From positions 434,001 to 498,000 of the forward strand of contig NZ_PYCN01000002.1 in the NCBI RefSeq assembly GCF_003062295.1: DNA of 64,000 nt, in the 5' to 3' direction. Under the pieces are notes generated by a model. That model had not been told where the DNA came from and made no database searches. It worked only from the letters and a program-made list of their open reading frames with translations. A program made the translations under genes and the position numbers. Source of the stretch: Bradyrhizobium algeriense (lineage in GTDB: Bacteria > Pseudomonadota > Alphaproteobacteria > Rhizobiales > Xanthobacteraceae). Of this stretch, positions 1 through 8,759 are shown piece after piece; the stretch's first letter is position 1, and every line of letters begins with the position of its first letter.

Positions 1-1210
1 ACCGCCCCTTCCCATGCAGGACCAGCGCAAGGAGCGACGTCAGCGCCAGCACCGTTCCAAGTCCGATGGCGGGGTCACTGGCCAGGACCGCCGCGAGCGA
101 TGCGCCGCACGCCGCCCCGGCCATTTGCGAGAAGCCAAACAAGGCTGCGGCGGCGCCCGCCTTGTCGCCGAATGGCGATAGCGCGGCCGCACTCGACAGC
201 GGGCTCACGATTCCCAAACCGAACAGGAAGATTGAAGCGGTGACGAGAAATGGCAGTAGCGAGTTCCTCGCGACCATGACCGCGAGAAGCAGCGCGACAC
301 CTCCGACAACGGCCGATCCCAGGCCAATCAGGGTCGCATGATGGAGACCGAACCGCGCCGACAGTCTTGGCGCCAGCATCGCTGCTCCAAACACCACGAA
401 AACAACGCCTGCAAACAGCAAACCGAGCGTGACGGGCGACAAGCCGAAGCCTTCGAGAAGGACACGTGGCGCGCCTGAGAAAACCGCGAACAAGCCGGCC
501 ATCAGGAAACTTGCGGTCCTGGCAGGTGCAACGAACCGCGCGTCTCGAATCAGACCCAGATAGGAACTGGTAACACTGCGCTGATGCGGGGAACTGTCAG
601 AAGCAACCTTGGTTTCGCCGACGAATGTCACATACGCCGCCCCGGCGCAGATGGCGAAAACGGCGACAAAGACAAACTCTGAGCGCCAACCGAAAAGATG
701 ATCAAGCGCACTGCCGACGAGCGGCGAGAACCCCGGAGCGGCTGCGGTTGCGATCGTGATCGACGCCATTACCTTTGCCAGCGCCTGGCCGTCGAACAGG
801 TCCCGGGCGATGGCGCGCGAGAGAACGGCCATGGTACATGCGCCGGAAGCTTGTATCGACCGGCCAATCAGCAAGCCCAACAGATCGCCCGCGAATGTGC
901 ACCATATCGTTCCGAGCACGAAGATACAGAGCCCGATCAGGATGGGCATTTGCCGCCCCAACCGGTCCGACACCGGGCCGACAATCAATTGTCCCACTGC
1001 AAAAATCGCCAGAAAAACCGTGATGGTCGACGTGACCGCCGCGCTGGATACGCGCAGGTCGGCCGCGATCGCCGGCAGCGAGGGTAGAAAGATATTCGTT
1101 GCCAGGATTCCTGTGGCGGCGAACGCGCAAATTACCACTCTGCAGGCTATGGCCGTTCGCTGCCTGGGTTTTGTGGCGGGCGCCCTGCTCAGAACGACTT
1201 CAATGCTCAT
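1..1210 (-). CDS. MFS drug efflux transporter, Bcr/CflA-like (3' end cut by window)
   Basis: The minus strand is open from an ATG at 1210 to the window edge, about 403 codons with no stop, so only the last few residues are probably missing (Bcr/CflA proteins are about 400 residues). The translation begins MSIEVVLSRAPATKPRQ and has the family pattern: a first membrane helix ending FLPSLPAIAADL, then GQLIVGPVSDRLGRQ in the loop between helices 2 and 3, the signature of proton-driven MFS drug exporters. Hydrophobic segments then continue to the edge. Expected role: inner-membrane export of a drug or metabolite; the substrate cannot be read. A GGGA lies about 11 bases before the ATG. It runs in the same direction as the LuxR gene upstream, about 205 bases away, so it could be a regulatory target, which is inference only. 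Confidence 0.85.
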   Translation of the reverse strand, partial: MSIEVVLSRAPATKPRQRTAIACRVVICAFAATGILATNIFLPSLPAIAADLRVSSAAVTSTITVFLAIFAVGQLIVGPVSDRLGRQMPILIGLCIFVLGTIWCTFAGDLLGLLIGRSIQASGACTMAVLSRAIARDLFDGQALAKVMASITIATAAAPGFSPLVGSALDHLFGWRSEFVFVAVFAICAGAAYVTFVGETKVASDSSPHQRSVTSSYLGLIRDARFVAPARTASFLMAGLFAVFSGAPRVLLEGFGLSPVTLGLLFAGVVFVVFGAAMLAPRLSARFGLHHATLIGLGSAVVGGVALLLAVMVARNSLLPFLVTASIFLFGLGIVSPLSSAAALSPFGDKAGAAAALFGFSQMAGAACGASLAAVLASDPAIGLGTVLALTSLLALVLHGKGR

Positions 1211-1415
1211 GGCTTGCGTGTCCCGTGCTTGCTGGCCAAAACGCAGGAACATCGGATGTCGATCGCCTGCACTGCCACGGCTCTTCCGGCCGGACGCCTG
1301 TCATCCTGAACAATTGTCTTTTGGGTGTCGTCCTACGAACAGTGGAGGAGGCGTTGGCTCGTCAGCGTGCGGCGTTGGCTCAAGAGGCTGCGTAGCGTGA
1401 CGAGCCCGATCGCGC

Positions 1416-2648
1416 TCAGTCAGCTAGCGGTGTCGCATACCCTGCCACGAGCTTGACGAGATCGGCCTGACGCGCGGTACCTGTCTTTTCGAACAGGCGG
1501 CTGACGTGGGTTCTGATCGTCGTGTCGGCAACACCGAATGCAGTGGCGACTTCCGGAATGCCGCCAACCTCGACGATCGCGAGCAACACGCGAAGCTCGG
1601 TCGGCGTCAGCCTAAAGGTACTGCCGATGGCTTCAGGCGCGGAAGACACTGCCAAGGCCGCCCTGCGAACGAACAAGGCCGCCGCGGCCGTATAGACAAC
1701 ACCGGCGCGGCGGCGCGCTCCCGACGTCAGCGGCAGCGCGTGAGCGACGTAGCGCTCGCCGTCCTTTCCGATCAGAGGGACAGCTATCCCCTTGATGCCG
1801 AGAGCCGCGTCGCCCTGCCCTGCGGCCGCAAAGACCTCTCGCAACGCCCGGTCGACTTGCGCGTCGCTGGCGACCAGCCGACCGCCCGCCGAACTCAAAA
1901 TATCGCTCGTGCCAAGAATCGCATTGCCGGCGGCATTGGCGTGAATCAAACGTCCGGCCGCATCGACGAGATACATGCCCGCACCAAGCCCGTCGAACGT
2001 ATCGACGAAAGTCGCGACTTCCGCGGCCTTGAACTCGAACATTCTGCCGATCAGCACGGCGCGCCTGATATGCGGAGCGATCAGCCTCATTTGCCGACGT
2101 GCCTGGTCATCGACCATGCCGTTTCGCTTGTGGCGGAACACTCCGAAGATGGCTGAGCTGATCACCGTCCTGTCGAGGACCGCGCTCAGGAAATCAACCA
2201 GGCCCTGAGGCGCGGCCCATTGTCGATAAAAGTCGGTCTGAGCATAGTCTGCGAAAGACATCAGGTCGGTGGTGGCAATCGGCACTTCGAGGTCGCCGAG
2301 AAAGTGCCCTTCTGCGGCCGAATAGATCTGTCGAAAGAGGGCAACGGGCAACGGCCGCTGGAAGCCAATGCTGTGCGGTATCGCGGCGTGCGGCACTCCG
2401 ACGTCCTTGCAGAAAAGTCCGGCGCCGGAGCCGCCGACAAAAAGGGCGACCCTTTCGAGGGTGCGCTGCCAAAGCGATGGATCGATGGCGGTATCGTATA
2501 GGATGCCAATCAGGTCGCTGAGCAGTTGCTGATTGCCGAAAGCGCCTTCGGAGAGCGATCGCAGATCTGACACTGTATTCATCCCGAAACGGTTCCCGGC
2601 GCATGCGCTCCATGATGCGCCTTCGCGTTCTTGCGATGATCCGGGCAT
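1416..2648 (-). CDS. LuxR-type transcriptional regulator, copy 1 of a paralogous pair
   Basis: The 410-residue product ends in a LuxR-family DNA-binding domain (about residues 345-400): FRLTPTELRVLLAI, then VATAFGVADTTIRTHVSRLFEKTG, the classic four-helix HTH with the recognition helix near TTIRTH. The N-terminal two thirds has a PAS-like stretch (GAGMYLVDAAGRLIHAN) but no response-regulator receiver or autoinducer domain that I recognise, so the signal is unknown. Start 2648 is preferred because GAGGG lies about 7 bases upstream; ATG 2582 (MNTVSD) has no good ribosome site. It is closely similar to the gene ending at 6611: in one 50-residue stretch (GIKGIAVPLIG onward) I count 40 identities. 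A 20-bp palindrome (2695-2714) lies 47 bases upstream and nearly matches one upstream of the paralog. Confidence 0.85.
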   Translation of the reverse strand: MPGSSQEREGASWSACAGNRFGMNTVSDLRSLSEGAFGNQQLLSDLIGILYDTAIDPSLWQRTLERVALFVGGSGAGLFCKDVGVPHAAIPHSIGFQRPLPVALFRQIYSAAEGHFLGDLEVPIATTDLMSFADYAQTDFYRQWAAPQGLVDFLSAVLDRTVISSAIFGVFRHKRNGMVDDQARRQMRLIAPHIRRAVLIGRMFEFKAAEVATFVDTFDGLGAGMYLVDAAGRLIHANAAGNAILGTSDILSSAGGRLVASDAQVDRALREVFAAAGQGDAALGIKGIAVPLIGKDGERYVAHALPLTSGARRRAGVVYTAAAALFVRRAALAVSSAPEAIGSTFRLTPTELRVLLAIVEVGGIPEVATAFGVADTTIRTHVSRLFEKTGTARQADLVKLVAGYATPLAD

Positions 2649-2694
2649 ATCGTCGCCCTCAAATTATGTTGATCCGGTCGCCGGGAATAGCGGC

Positions 2695-2714
2695 CATCCT
2701 CCGATTGGAGGATG
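2695..2714. promoter_or_regulatory. Palindromic candidate operator upstream of LuxR copy 1
   Basis: CATCCTCC-GATT-GGAGGATG has perfect 8-base arms. It lies between the end of the autotransporter gene and the start of the LuxR gene. The site at 8039-8058, upstream of the paralog, differs by one base in the spacer. No T-run follows it, so it does not look like a terminator. Best read as a binding site for one or both LuxR proteins (inference). Confidence 0.6.
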
Positions 2715-2788
2715 GCTGTTCGGGCAATCGCGGTGCCGCGGCGCATCATCAGGATCGCGCCTTGCCGATGCGAAGTGCCCTGCGCCTA

Positions 2789-5320
2789 TTAGAAGGCCAC
2801 ACGAATGCCGCCTCTGGCGGTCCCGACGCGGCTCTGGTCGGACATTGCAATGCCTTCGACCGCACCGAACAACGCGACATTCCTGGCCGTGTAATAGTCA
2901 AAGCCGGCGCCGAACACCGCGCCCACCGTGCTGCCTTTGCCCGGAGCCGCGAAGGAAAGCCCCTGCCCGATCACCACCGTGTTGACGGTGGTATCGCCGA
3001 CGCGCTGCTGCGCGATCACGCCGCCATGGACGCTGGTCTTCAGGGAGTGGTCGCCGCCGAAGAAGCTCGTCGTCTTCGACACTTCGAGCTGGCCGCGCTC
3101 CTCGAAATTCTGCAGCGTGCGGCTGCCGACCGTCAGTCCCTGGGCCGAACCTGCCTCGGAATAGCTATCGAAGAAGCCCGCGATGTAGCGCACGCGTGCC
3201 GTCGGCGTCAGCACATAGCCGTTGCCGATCTGATAGCGCAGACCGTAAGCGAGTTCCGGACTGATGAACCAGCCGTCATGTTTCGCACTCGCCGTCTCAG
3301 CAGCACCGTTGCTCAGCACCAGCCGGTTCGACTTGTTGGAAGACCTGCCGCCCTGCACCGTGAAATCGAAGAACTGCGCTGCCCATTCAAAGCGGCTGTA
3401 GGCGCCACCGAACAGGTAATCGGTATCGACACGCTGCGAGCCGAGATCGACCGACAGCCGTCCCGAGCCGCCGCCGATGAAGGCGCCGACCAGCCAGTCC
3501 GGCCGTATCTTGCGGTCGATGCCGAGGGCGCTGCTCCAGGCGGTGTTGGTGGCGCGCAAGGTAGCGGCGGTCTCGTCCTGGGTGCGCTGACCGCCGAAGC
3601 TATTGGCCCACACCGTGATCGGTGCAGCATTGCTCCAGCCCGAAGCGCTGGGAGCCTTGAGGAAACCGCCGGCATTGCCGCTGACGGGCGCGTAAGCCAT
3701 CGCCATCATCGATCCGTTCGCCGAGGGCGGCAGGCCATTGAGACGGCCCTGCACCAGCGACGACACACCGCCGGTGAAATCCATCAGCGCACGATCGGCG
3801 AGTGCCAGCGCGGTCGGATCGAGCGTGGCGAGCGTGGCCCCGGACGTAACCGCCGGATTGCTGTTATTGCCTCCCGAGAAGCTGGCGTTGAGGACGCCGG
3901 TGAAATTGATGAAGGTCGGCAGCGCCACTGACGTCAGCGTCGACACTCTGGTGTTGGGCGCGATGACTGCAACGTTGACGACGTCGTTGCCAAAACCCAT
4001 GTCGACCACGCCTGTGATGCGCGAGCCGTTCCGCAACGTCAGCGTGTCGGCGGCGGAGGTCAGCTTGATCGCTGTGCCGCCGGTGCCCACAATGGTGCCG
4101 GAATTGTCGATCGTGCTGCCACTGGCCGGGTTCCCGGCGAGGATGCCGACATTGCCGGAGATGGTGCCGGCGTTGTCTATCTTGGCGGTGTCAGCGACGA
4201 CACCGAACCGTCCACCGGAGATGGTACCGAGGCGCGCATTGCTCACAGTGACGGTATCGCCCTCGATGCCGATGCCGTTCACGCCCGCTAGAATCCCGCC
4301 AGCATTGTTCACGGTCACCGAACCGGCGGTACCAACCGCCAGGAGTGAACCTGTGATGGTACCGGTGTTGCTCGTCACGTTGATGTTGCCGCCAAAGGGA
4401 GGACCGAAGCTGACGATGCCAAAACTCCCGCCCGAGATAGTGCCGGCATTCGCCACATTCGCAACGGTGGTGACGTCGATGGCAGCAAATCCACCCGCGA
4501 TGGTGCCGATAATGACGTTGGTCACGTTGGCCGTGGTGGATTTGACTGCAACTCCGCCGACATCCGTGGCCGAAATGGAGCCGGAGTTGAACAGATCCAA
4601 TTGTCTGAGGCTTTCGATGCCGCTTATGGCTCCGACAATGCTGCCAGCACCGGTGTTGGAGATGCTGACGCTACTGTTGCCGTTAAGATTACGAATATCG
4701 ATGCCGCGCTCTCCCGAAATCGTGCCCGCATTGGACAGTTTGGTAACGTCACGAAGTACCACTCCGAATTGTCCGCCGGTAATGGTGCCGGTGCTCATGT
4801 TGACAACCTCGCCATTCTGAACGCTAACCCCGTCGTTCACGCCGGTGATGCTTCCAAAGTTGTTCACAATCCCGGTCCCAAATATATCGATGCCGGAATT
4901 CCCCCCGGAAATAGCCCCAAAGTTGTTCACGACGCCTGCTGTGCCTCGAACGCCGTCAACGGATCCGCCCGTTATGGCTCCAAAATTGTTGATGATGAGT
5001 GCCTTGTCGAACAGCAACCCAATTCTCGTTCCTGTTAGCGAGGCTCCGGAGACGATATTGTAGGTGTTGCCACTATCGCTCGGGGTGGCGTCGCCGCCTG
5101 AGCCGTAGCCGTTGGCGCCGTTTTGATCGGTCGTCGCGCCGGTACATTCGACAATCGTATTGTCGACCGGCGATGCCGGCGTGCATGCGGCCTGGGCTCG
5201 ATCGAGCATTGCAAGTGGCACGATCAGCAATGCAAGCGCATGACCTCGCGAAAAGTGGCGGCGGGTAAACTGCAGTCGCGCGGCCACACGCTGAAGCATC
5301 CGCTCGATTCCGGTATTCAT
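2789..5320 (-). CDS. Autotransporter outer-membrane beta-barrel protein with repetitive passenger
   Basis: This 843-residue protein is a type V (self-)secretion candidate. Residues 1-45 form a long Sec signal peptide (basic N-region, hydrophobic [12 protein letters not shown] core, cleavage near AQA|AC). Residues about 65-470 carry some 14 imperfect repeats of 21-26 residues built on N-x-GTISGG-x-x-G-I/V, a pattern expected to fold as a beta-helix passenger. The last ~270 residues, from about [13 protein letters not shown], are the autotransporter beta-barrel (PF03797-like), and the chain ends in phenylalanine (GGIRVAF), as outer-membrane barrels do. No protease, lipase or adhesin motif is visible in the passenger, so the surface function is unknown. 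The gene sits between the two LuxR paralogs and is divergent from the methyltransferase. Confidence 0.88.
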   Translation of the reverse strand: MNTGIERMLQRVAARLQFTRRHFSRGHALALLIVPLAMLDRAQAACTPASPVDNTIVECTGATTDQNGANGYGSGGDATPSDSGNTYNIVSGASLTGTRIGLLFDKALIINNFGAITGGSVDGVRGTAGVVNNFGAISGGNSGIDIFGTGIVNNFGSITGVNDGVSVQNGEVVNMSTGTITGGQFGVVLRDVTKLSNAGTISGERGIDIRNLNGNSSVSISNTGAGSIVGAISGIESLRQLDLFNSGSISATDVGGVAVKSTTANVTNVIIGTIAGGFAAIDVTTVANVANAGTISGGSFGIVSFGPPFGGNINVTSNTGTITGSLLAVGTAGSVTVNNAGGILAGVNGIGIEGDTVTVSNARLGTISGGRFGVVADTAKIDNAGTISGNVGILAGNPASGSTIDNSGTIVGTGGTAIKLTSAADTLTLRNGSRITGVVDMGFGNDVVNVAVIAPNTRVSTLTSVALPTFINFTGVLNASFSGGNNSNPAVTSGATLATLDPTALALADRALMDFTGGVSSLVQGRLNGLPPSANGSMMAMAYAPVSGNAGGFLKAPSASGWSNAAPITVWANSFGGQRTQDETAATLRATNTAWSSALGIDRKIRPDWLVGAFIGGGSGRLSVDLGSQRVDTDYLFGGAYSRFEWAAQFFDFTVQGGRSSNKSNRLVLSNGAAETASAKHDGWFISPELAYGLRYQIGNGYVLTPTARVRYIAGFFDSYSEAGSAQGLTVGSRTLQNFEERGQLEVSKTTSFFGGDHSLKTSVHGGVIAQQRVGDTTVNTVVIGQGLSFAAPGKGSTVGAVFGAGFDYYTARNVALFGAVEGIAMSDQSRVGTARGGIRVAF

Positions 5321-5739
5321 TTTTATTCCTCGCTCGATCCCGCCAAATCGCCAGATCGGCGCTTCGACTCATCCACCGTACCCACCCGCAACACGGCTTG
5401 CTTCCTCCGAACGCAGGAGGCGACAACGCACACGCGGCGTTCGGATTCGTTGTGCGCATACCCTAAGGGCGGCGATGACGTGAAAACTTGGACGGGGACG
5501 ACGGCGATGCGGACTACGATGAACTGGTCATCCATTGTCGGCGACTGGTGTGCAATTCGGCGACACGTGATCTGCCGACGCAAAGCGAGTTTCTTCAAAA
5601 CAGGCTGCGGTGGAGCACGCGCTCGTACATGGCCGGTACGCCGTCCTCACCCGTTCAGATGATTGCCGATCAAGGAAAATGGCTCATGAACCGGACAGGG
5701 CGCATGCAGCGGCCATTAGCATCAAAGGAAGCACTCCAA
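5321..5739. other. Divergent intergenic region between autotransporter and methyltransferase
   Basis: Short overlapping frames here have no convincing start or family. A CCTCC-N7-GGAGG inverted repeat (5404-5420) lies 84 bases before the autotransporter ATG; its arms resemble the core of the 2695 and 8039 palindromes, but the spacer is longer. It presumably holds both promoters. Confidence 0.4.
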
Positions 5740-6552
5740 ATGAATCCAAACCAAGCACTTTGGGAAAAAGGCGACTTTACCCGCATTGCGGAGGGTATGC
5801 GCGAGAGCGGAGAGACGCTCGTCGAGACACTCGGAATCACGAAGGGGCTCAAGGTCCTGGATCTTGGATGCGGCGATGGAACGACGGCATTACCGCTGGC
5901 GAAGCGCGGAGCGGACGTGTTGGGCGTCGATATCGCGAGGAACCTGGTTGAGGCCGGCAACAAGCGGGCGAAGGACCAGCGCCTCATCAATTGCAGGTTT
6001 CAGGAAGGCGATGCGTCCAATTTGCATGAGCTTGAAGATCATGCTTTCGACCTCGTCGTGAGCATGTTTGGCGCCATGTTTGCGCCGAAGCCGTTTGACG
6101 TCGCCAAGGAGATGGTGCGCGTGACCCGGCCCGGCGGCCGGATCGTCATGGGAAACTGGATTCCGGGCGATCCAACATTGGTCGCACAAATCCTGAAAAT
6201 CAGCTCATCGTACTCGCCGCCGCCGCCGGAAGGCTTCATTAGTCCAATGATGTGGGGCGTCGACAGCAACGTGATCGAGCGATTTGAAGGCGCGGGGATT
6301 CCAAAAGAGAGGATATCGCTCGTCAGAGACACCTACATTTTCAACCTTGCCGGCCCGCCGTCAGAGCTCGTCAATATCTTCAGAAAATATTACGGGCCGA
6401 CCATGAATGCATTCGAAGCCGCAGAAAAGAACGACCGCGCCGGCGATCTCCAGGGCGAACTGGAAGTTCTGTTCAACAGCCACAACAAGAGCCCAAGCAA
6501 GGATGCCACCTCGATTCCGGCGACCTTCCTGCGGGTTACTGTCCGGGCCTAG
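5740..6552 (+). CDS. Class I SAM-dependent methyltransferase
   Basis: The ATG at 5740 (MNPNQALWEKGDF) has AAGGAAG about 9 bases upstream and gives 270 residues; the reading frame is open further upstream but without ribosome-site support. Motif I of Rossmann methyltransferases is clear near residues 42-55 (VLDLGCGDGTTALPLA), followed by the acidic end of strand 2 (GVDIARNLVEAG), motif II/III-like FDLVVSMFGAMFAPKP, and motif post-III (RPGGRIVMGNW). This is the UbiE/Methyltransf_11/25 type acting on small molecules or lipids. No substrate can be assigned. It is convergent with LuxR copy 2, with a hairpin between them, and divergent from the autotransporter. Confidence 0.88.
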   Translation: MNPNQALWEKGDFTRIAEGMRESGETLVETLGITKGLKVLDLGCGDGTTALPLAKRGADVLGVDIARNLVEAGNKRAKDQRLINCRFQEGDASNLHELEDHAFDLVVSMFGAMFAPKPFDVAKEMVRVTRPGGRIVMGNWIPGDPTLVAQILKISSSYSPPPPEGFISPMMWGVDSNVIERFEGAGIPKERISLVRDTYIFNLAGPPSELVNIFRKYYGPTMNAFEAAEKNDRAGDLQGELEVLFNSHNKSPSKDATSIPATFLRVTVRA

Positions 6553-6570
6553 AGTCTCTGGTTATTCCCC

Positions 6571-6603
6571 AGGCGAGCACCGAGCCTTTTTCGATGCTCG
6601 CCT
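6571..6603. terminator. Hairpin between convergent methyltransferase and LuxR copy 2
   Basis: AGGCGAGCA (6571-6579) pairs perfectly with TGCTCGCCT (6595-6603) around a 15-base loop that contains a T-run. It lies between two converging stops and may serve both directions. Confidence 0.5.
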
Positions 6604-6610
6604 GTTGTCA

Positions 6611-7795
6611 TCAGGAATAATCGGTCAGCGGCGTCGCGTATCCCGCGACGAGCTTGACGAGGTCGGCTTGACGCCTGGCGCCGGTCTTTTCGAACACGTG
6701 GCCGAGATGCGTCTTGACCGTCGTATCTGCGACGCCGAGCGCCGCGGCGACTTCGGGAACGCCGCCTATTTCGACGATGGCGAGCAGCACACGCAGCTCG
6801 GTCGGCGTCAACTTGAATGCAATGCCGATGACGTCGGAGCGAGACGGCGCCAGGGTTGTCTTGCGAACGAACAGTGCCGCCGCGGCTGTGTAGGCCAGGC
6901 CGGCACGTCGCCGCGCTCCTGAGGTCAACGGCAAGACATGGGCGACATAATGCTCGCCGCTCTCCCCGATCAGCGGCACCGCGATCCCCTTTGTGCCAAG
7001 GGCCGTGTCGCCTTCGCCAGCGGCCGCAAACACTTCTCGCAGAGTCTGGTTAGCCTCGGTACCGCGGGCTACGAGCCGCCCACCGGCGGCATGGAAAATG
7101 TCACCCGCCTCCAGAATGGCATTCCCGGCCAGGTTGGCGTGAACGATGCGCCCCGTCGGATCGACCAGATAGAGGCCGGCGCTGAGCCCATCGAGGGTAT
7201 CCGCGATAGTCCCGGTCTCCGCAAGCTTCAGATCGAACATTTTGGCAATCATGACCGCGCGGCGAATATGCGGTACGATCAACCGCATACGATCGCGCGT
7301 TTCCTTGTCAACGAAGCCGTTGCGCTCATGGCGGAAGACTCCGAACACCGCCACGCTTGTCGTCGATTTGTCCAGGACTGTGCTGACGAAGTCGATCAGG
7401 CCCTGTGGCCGCGCCCATTCCCGATAAAGTCCAGTTTGGGTGAATTCATTGTAGGGTATCAGATCGGCGGTCGCGACCGGTTGATCAATCTCTGCAAGAA
7501 AGTGCCTCACCGCGACTGGGTACATTTGTCGAAACAATTCGACCGGTATGGGCCGAACAATGCCGAAGCTGTGCGCCGTCACGCCGTACTGCGCGTCGAC
7601 ATCCTTGCAGTAAAGCCCGGCCCCGGTGCCGCCCACGAAATGTGTGACCCTTTCGATAGCGGTCTCCCAAAAGCTTCGATCGATGGCGGCGTCGTAGATG
7701 ACGCTGATCAAATCGCTCAAATGTTGCGGATCATTGCGACTGACTGCAGACGCGCTGGGCTCAAAGACGGGTCGCCGATGTGACGCAGCATTCAT
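6611..7795 (-). CDS. LuxR-type transcriptional regulator, copy 2 of a paralogous pair
   Basis: The start at 7795 (MNAASHRRPVFEP) is chosen because GGGGGAGG lies 8 bases upstream; the frame could also open at 7822. The product is 394 residues, with the same layout as the 1416-2648 gene: an N-terminal sensory part with HFVGGTGAGLYCKDV and a PAS-like SAGLYLVDPTGRIVHAN, then a C-terminal LuxR HTH (FKLTPTELRVLLAI, then VAAALGVADTTVKTHLGHVFEKTG). The two differ most in the first 40 residues and agree best in the second half. No receiver domain is present. A perfect 20-bp palindrome 244 bases upstream suggests autoregulation or cross-regulation. The locus layout (regulator, autotransporter, methyltransferase, regulator) may come from gene duplication with insertion, or may be a functional island. 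Confidence 0.86.
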   Translation of the reverse strand: MNAASHRRPVFEPSASAVSRNDPQHLSDLISVIYDAAIDRSFWETAIERVTHFVGGTGAGLYCKDVDAQYGVTAHSFGIVRPIPVELFRQMYPVAVRHFLAEIDQPVATADLIPYNEFTQTGLYREWARPQGLIDFVSTVLDKSTTSVAVFGVFRHERNGFVDKETRDRMRLIVPHIRRAVMIAKMFDLKLAETGTIADTLDGLSAGLYLVDPTGRIVHANLAGNAILEAGDIFHAAGGRLVARGTEANQTLREVFAAAGEGDTALGTKGIAVPLIGESGEHYVAHVLPLTSGARRRAGLAYTAAAALFVRKTTLAPSRSDVIGIAFKLTPTELRVLLAIVEIGGVPEVAAALGVADTTVKTHLGHVFEKTGARRQADLVKLVAGYATPLTDYS

Positions 7796-8288
7796 TAAAC
7801 AGGCCTCCCCCGGAGATTGCAAAAACCGGACATTGCACGGTTCTTCGGTCTAGTCGCGGTACCTTCGGATCAACTTAGGTTGATTAAATTCGTGCAAGGA
7901 AGAAGGAATAAAATGTGACGGTGCCGCCAACTGCGCGCGAAGGACACCGCGCGTCCGGTTCGCACTGCGAAGCATATTTCAGGACCATGCAATCCAGACG
8001 GCCCCTCGTCACGCCATAATCGGTCAGACGAAATGGCGCATCCTCCGATCGGAGGATGCCGCCAGCCCGATGGCGTGTCGCAGCTTACAGTGGCGTTGGG
8101 CCAACAATCTCATCTTCATCTCCAGATTCGTTCGCTTATGCGCTGATCGTTCACGTACCGATCGCGCCCGAATCCGCGTCCTACGAACCTAGGAGATGAC
8201 AACCGCTTACTTTCTATTCCGGGTAGTGAGCTATTTTGGCCACGCTGCGCGATCGCGCGTGCGCGGTATGTGACCCGACAAAAAATTT
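7796..8288. other. Intergenic region upstream of LuxR copy 2
   Basis: About 490 bases with no supported gene. It contains the conserved palindrome at 8039-8058 and an AT-richer stretch (7860-7915) that could hold the LuxR promoter. I see nothing else coherent. Confidence 0.4.
8039..8058. promoter_or_regulatory. Perfect 20-bp palindrome, candidate LuxR operator
   Basis: CATCCTCCGATCGGAGGATG reads the same on both strands. It matches the site at 2695-2714 at 19 of 20 positions; the mismatch is central. It lies 244 bases upstream of LuxR copy 2, with no U-tract beside it. Confidence 0.65.
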
Positions 8289-8312
8289 CGGCCCGGTCGA
8301 TCGACCGGGCCG
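8289..8312 (-). terminator. Rho-independent terminator of the DUF1127 gene
   Basis: A perfect 24-base palindrome (CGGCCCGGTCGA and its complement) is followed on the minus strand by a run rich in T (AAATTTTTT). It lies 32 bases after the DUF1127 stop. Confidence 0.75.
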
Positions 8313-8343
8313 TTTGATTTACGTAGCGATCAATTCAGACGCT

Positions 8344-8580
8344 TCACATGATGCGCCCGTAATCCGGATCGACGGTGCCGCGCACGGCCGATTCAATCCG
8401 GCTGCGTTCGATGCCGATGTCGCGGAGGGCGCGATCGTCCAGTTCGCTCAGCGTCTGGATGGCCTGGCGGCGCGCAAAATAGGTGACGATGCCGTTTACC
8501 CAGCTTCCGAGCAGATGGAAGAATCCGCCCGCCGAGCTCCGGGGCGCAGGCTGGGCTGCCGTCGAATAGATCGTGGTCAT
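8344..8580 (-). CDS. DUF1127 (YjiS-like) small protein
   Basis: The start at 8580 (MTTIYSTAAQPAP) has AAGGAGAAG about 7 bases upstream and gives 78 residues. The C-terminal half carries the DUF1127 signature: a short amphipathic segment (YFARRQAIQTL), then SELDDRALRDIGIERSRIESAVRG. DUF1127 proteins are small arginine-rich proteins; some family members act in RNA turnover and phosphate or nitrogen homeostasis, but most have no known role. The gene is divergent from a MocR regulator and shares a control region packed with GGTGCAA/TTGCACC motifs, so MocR control of this gene is the simplest inference. Confidence 0.85.
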   Translation of the reverse strand: MTTIYSTAAQPAPRSSAGGFFHLLGSWVNGIVTYFARRQAIQTLSELDDRALRDIGIERSRIESAVRGTVDPDYGRIM

Positions 8581-8643
8581 CGCACTTCTCCTTGCTTTCA
8601 CGCGGCAAGCCGCTGCCGCCGGCGCAAACGCTTGCGAGAGCGC

Positions 8644-8757
8644 TTGCACCTTAATGGACCGATTGTTTGCACCCCTCTCAGTGCAATCTCTGGCTTGATG
8701 GTTCCAAAATGATCCGATACACTACTCGGTGCAAGGAAAACATTGCTCTCGGTGCAA
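8644..8757. promoter_or_regulatory. Array of five GGTGCAA-type motifs between DUF1127 and MocR genes
   Basis: Direct copies: CTCTCAGTGCAA (8675-8686), TACTCGGTGCAA (8723-8734), CTCTCGGTGCAA (8746-8757). Inverted TTGCACC copies: 8644-8650 and 8667-8673. The second inverted copy and first direct copy form TTGCAC-N8-GTGCAA. The last direct copy ends 2 bases before the MocR ATG. Repeated short operators are normal for MocR regulators. Confidence 0.65.
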
Positions 8758-8759
8758 TT

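Noticed and set aside
2603..3931. 442-codon plus-strand frame opposite the autotransporter barrel
   Set aside because: The barrel with terminal phenylalanine lies on the minus strand; the plus frame has no family and biased composition.
5323..5598. 91-codon minus-strand frame upstream of the autotransporter
   Set aside because: No ribosome site, no family features, and it would occupy the divergent promoter region.
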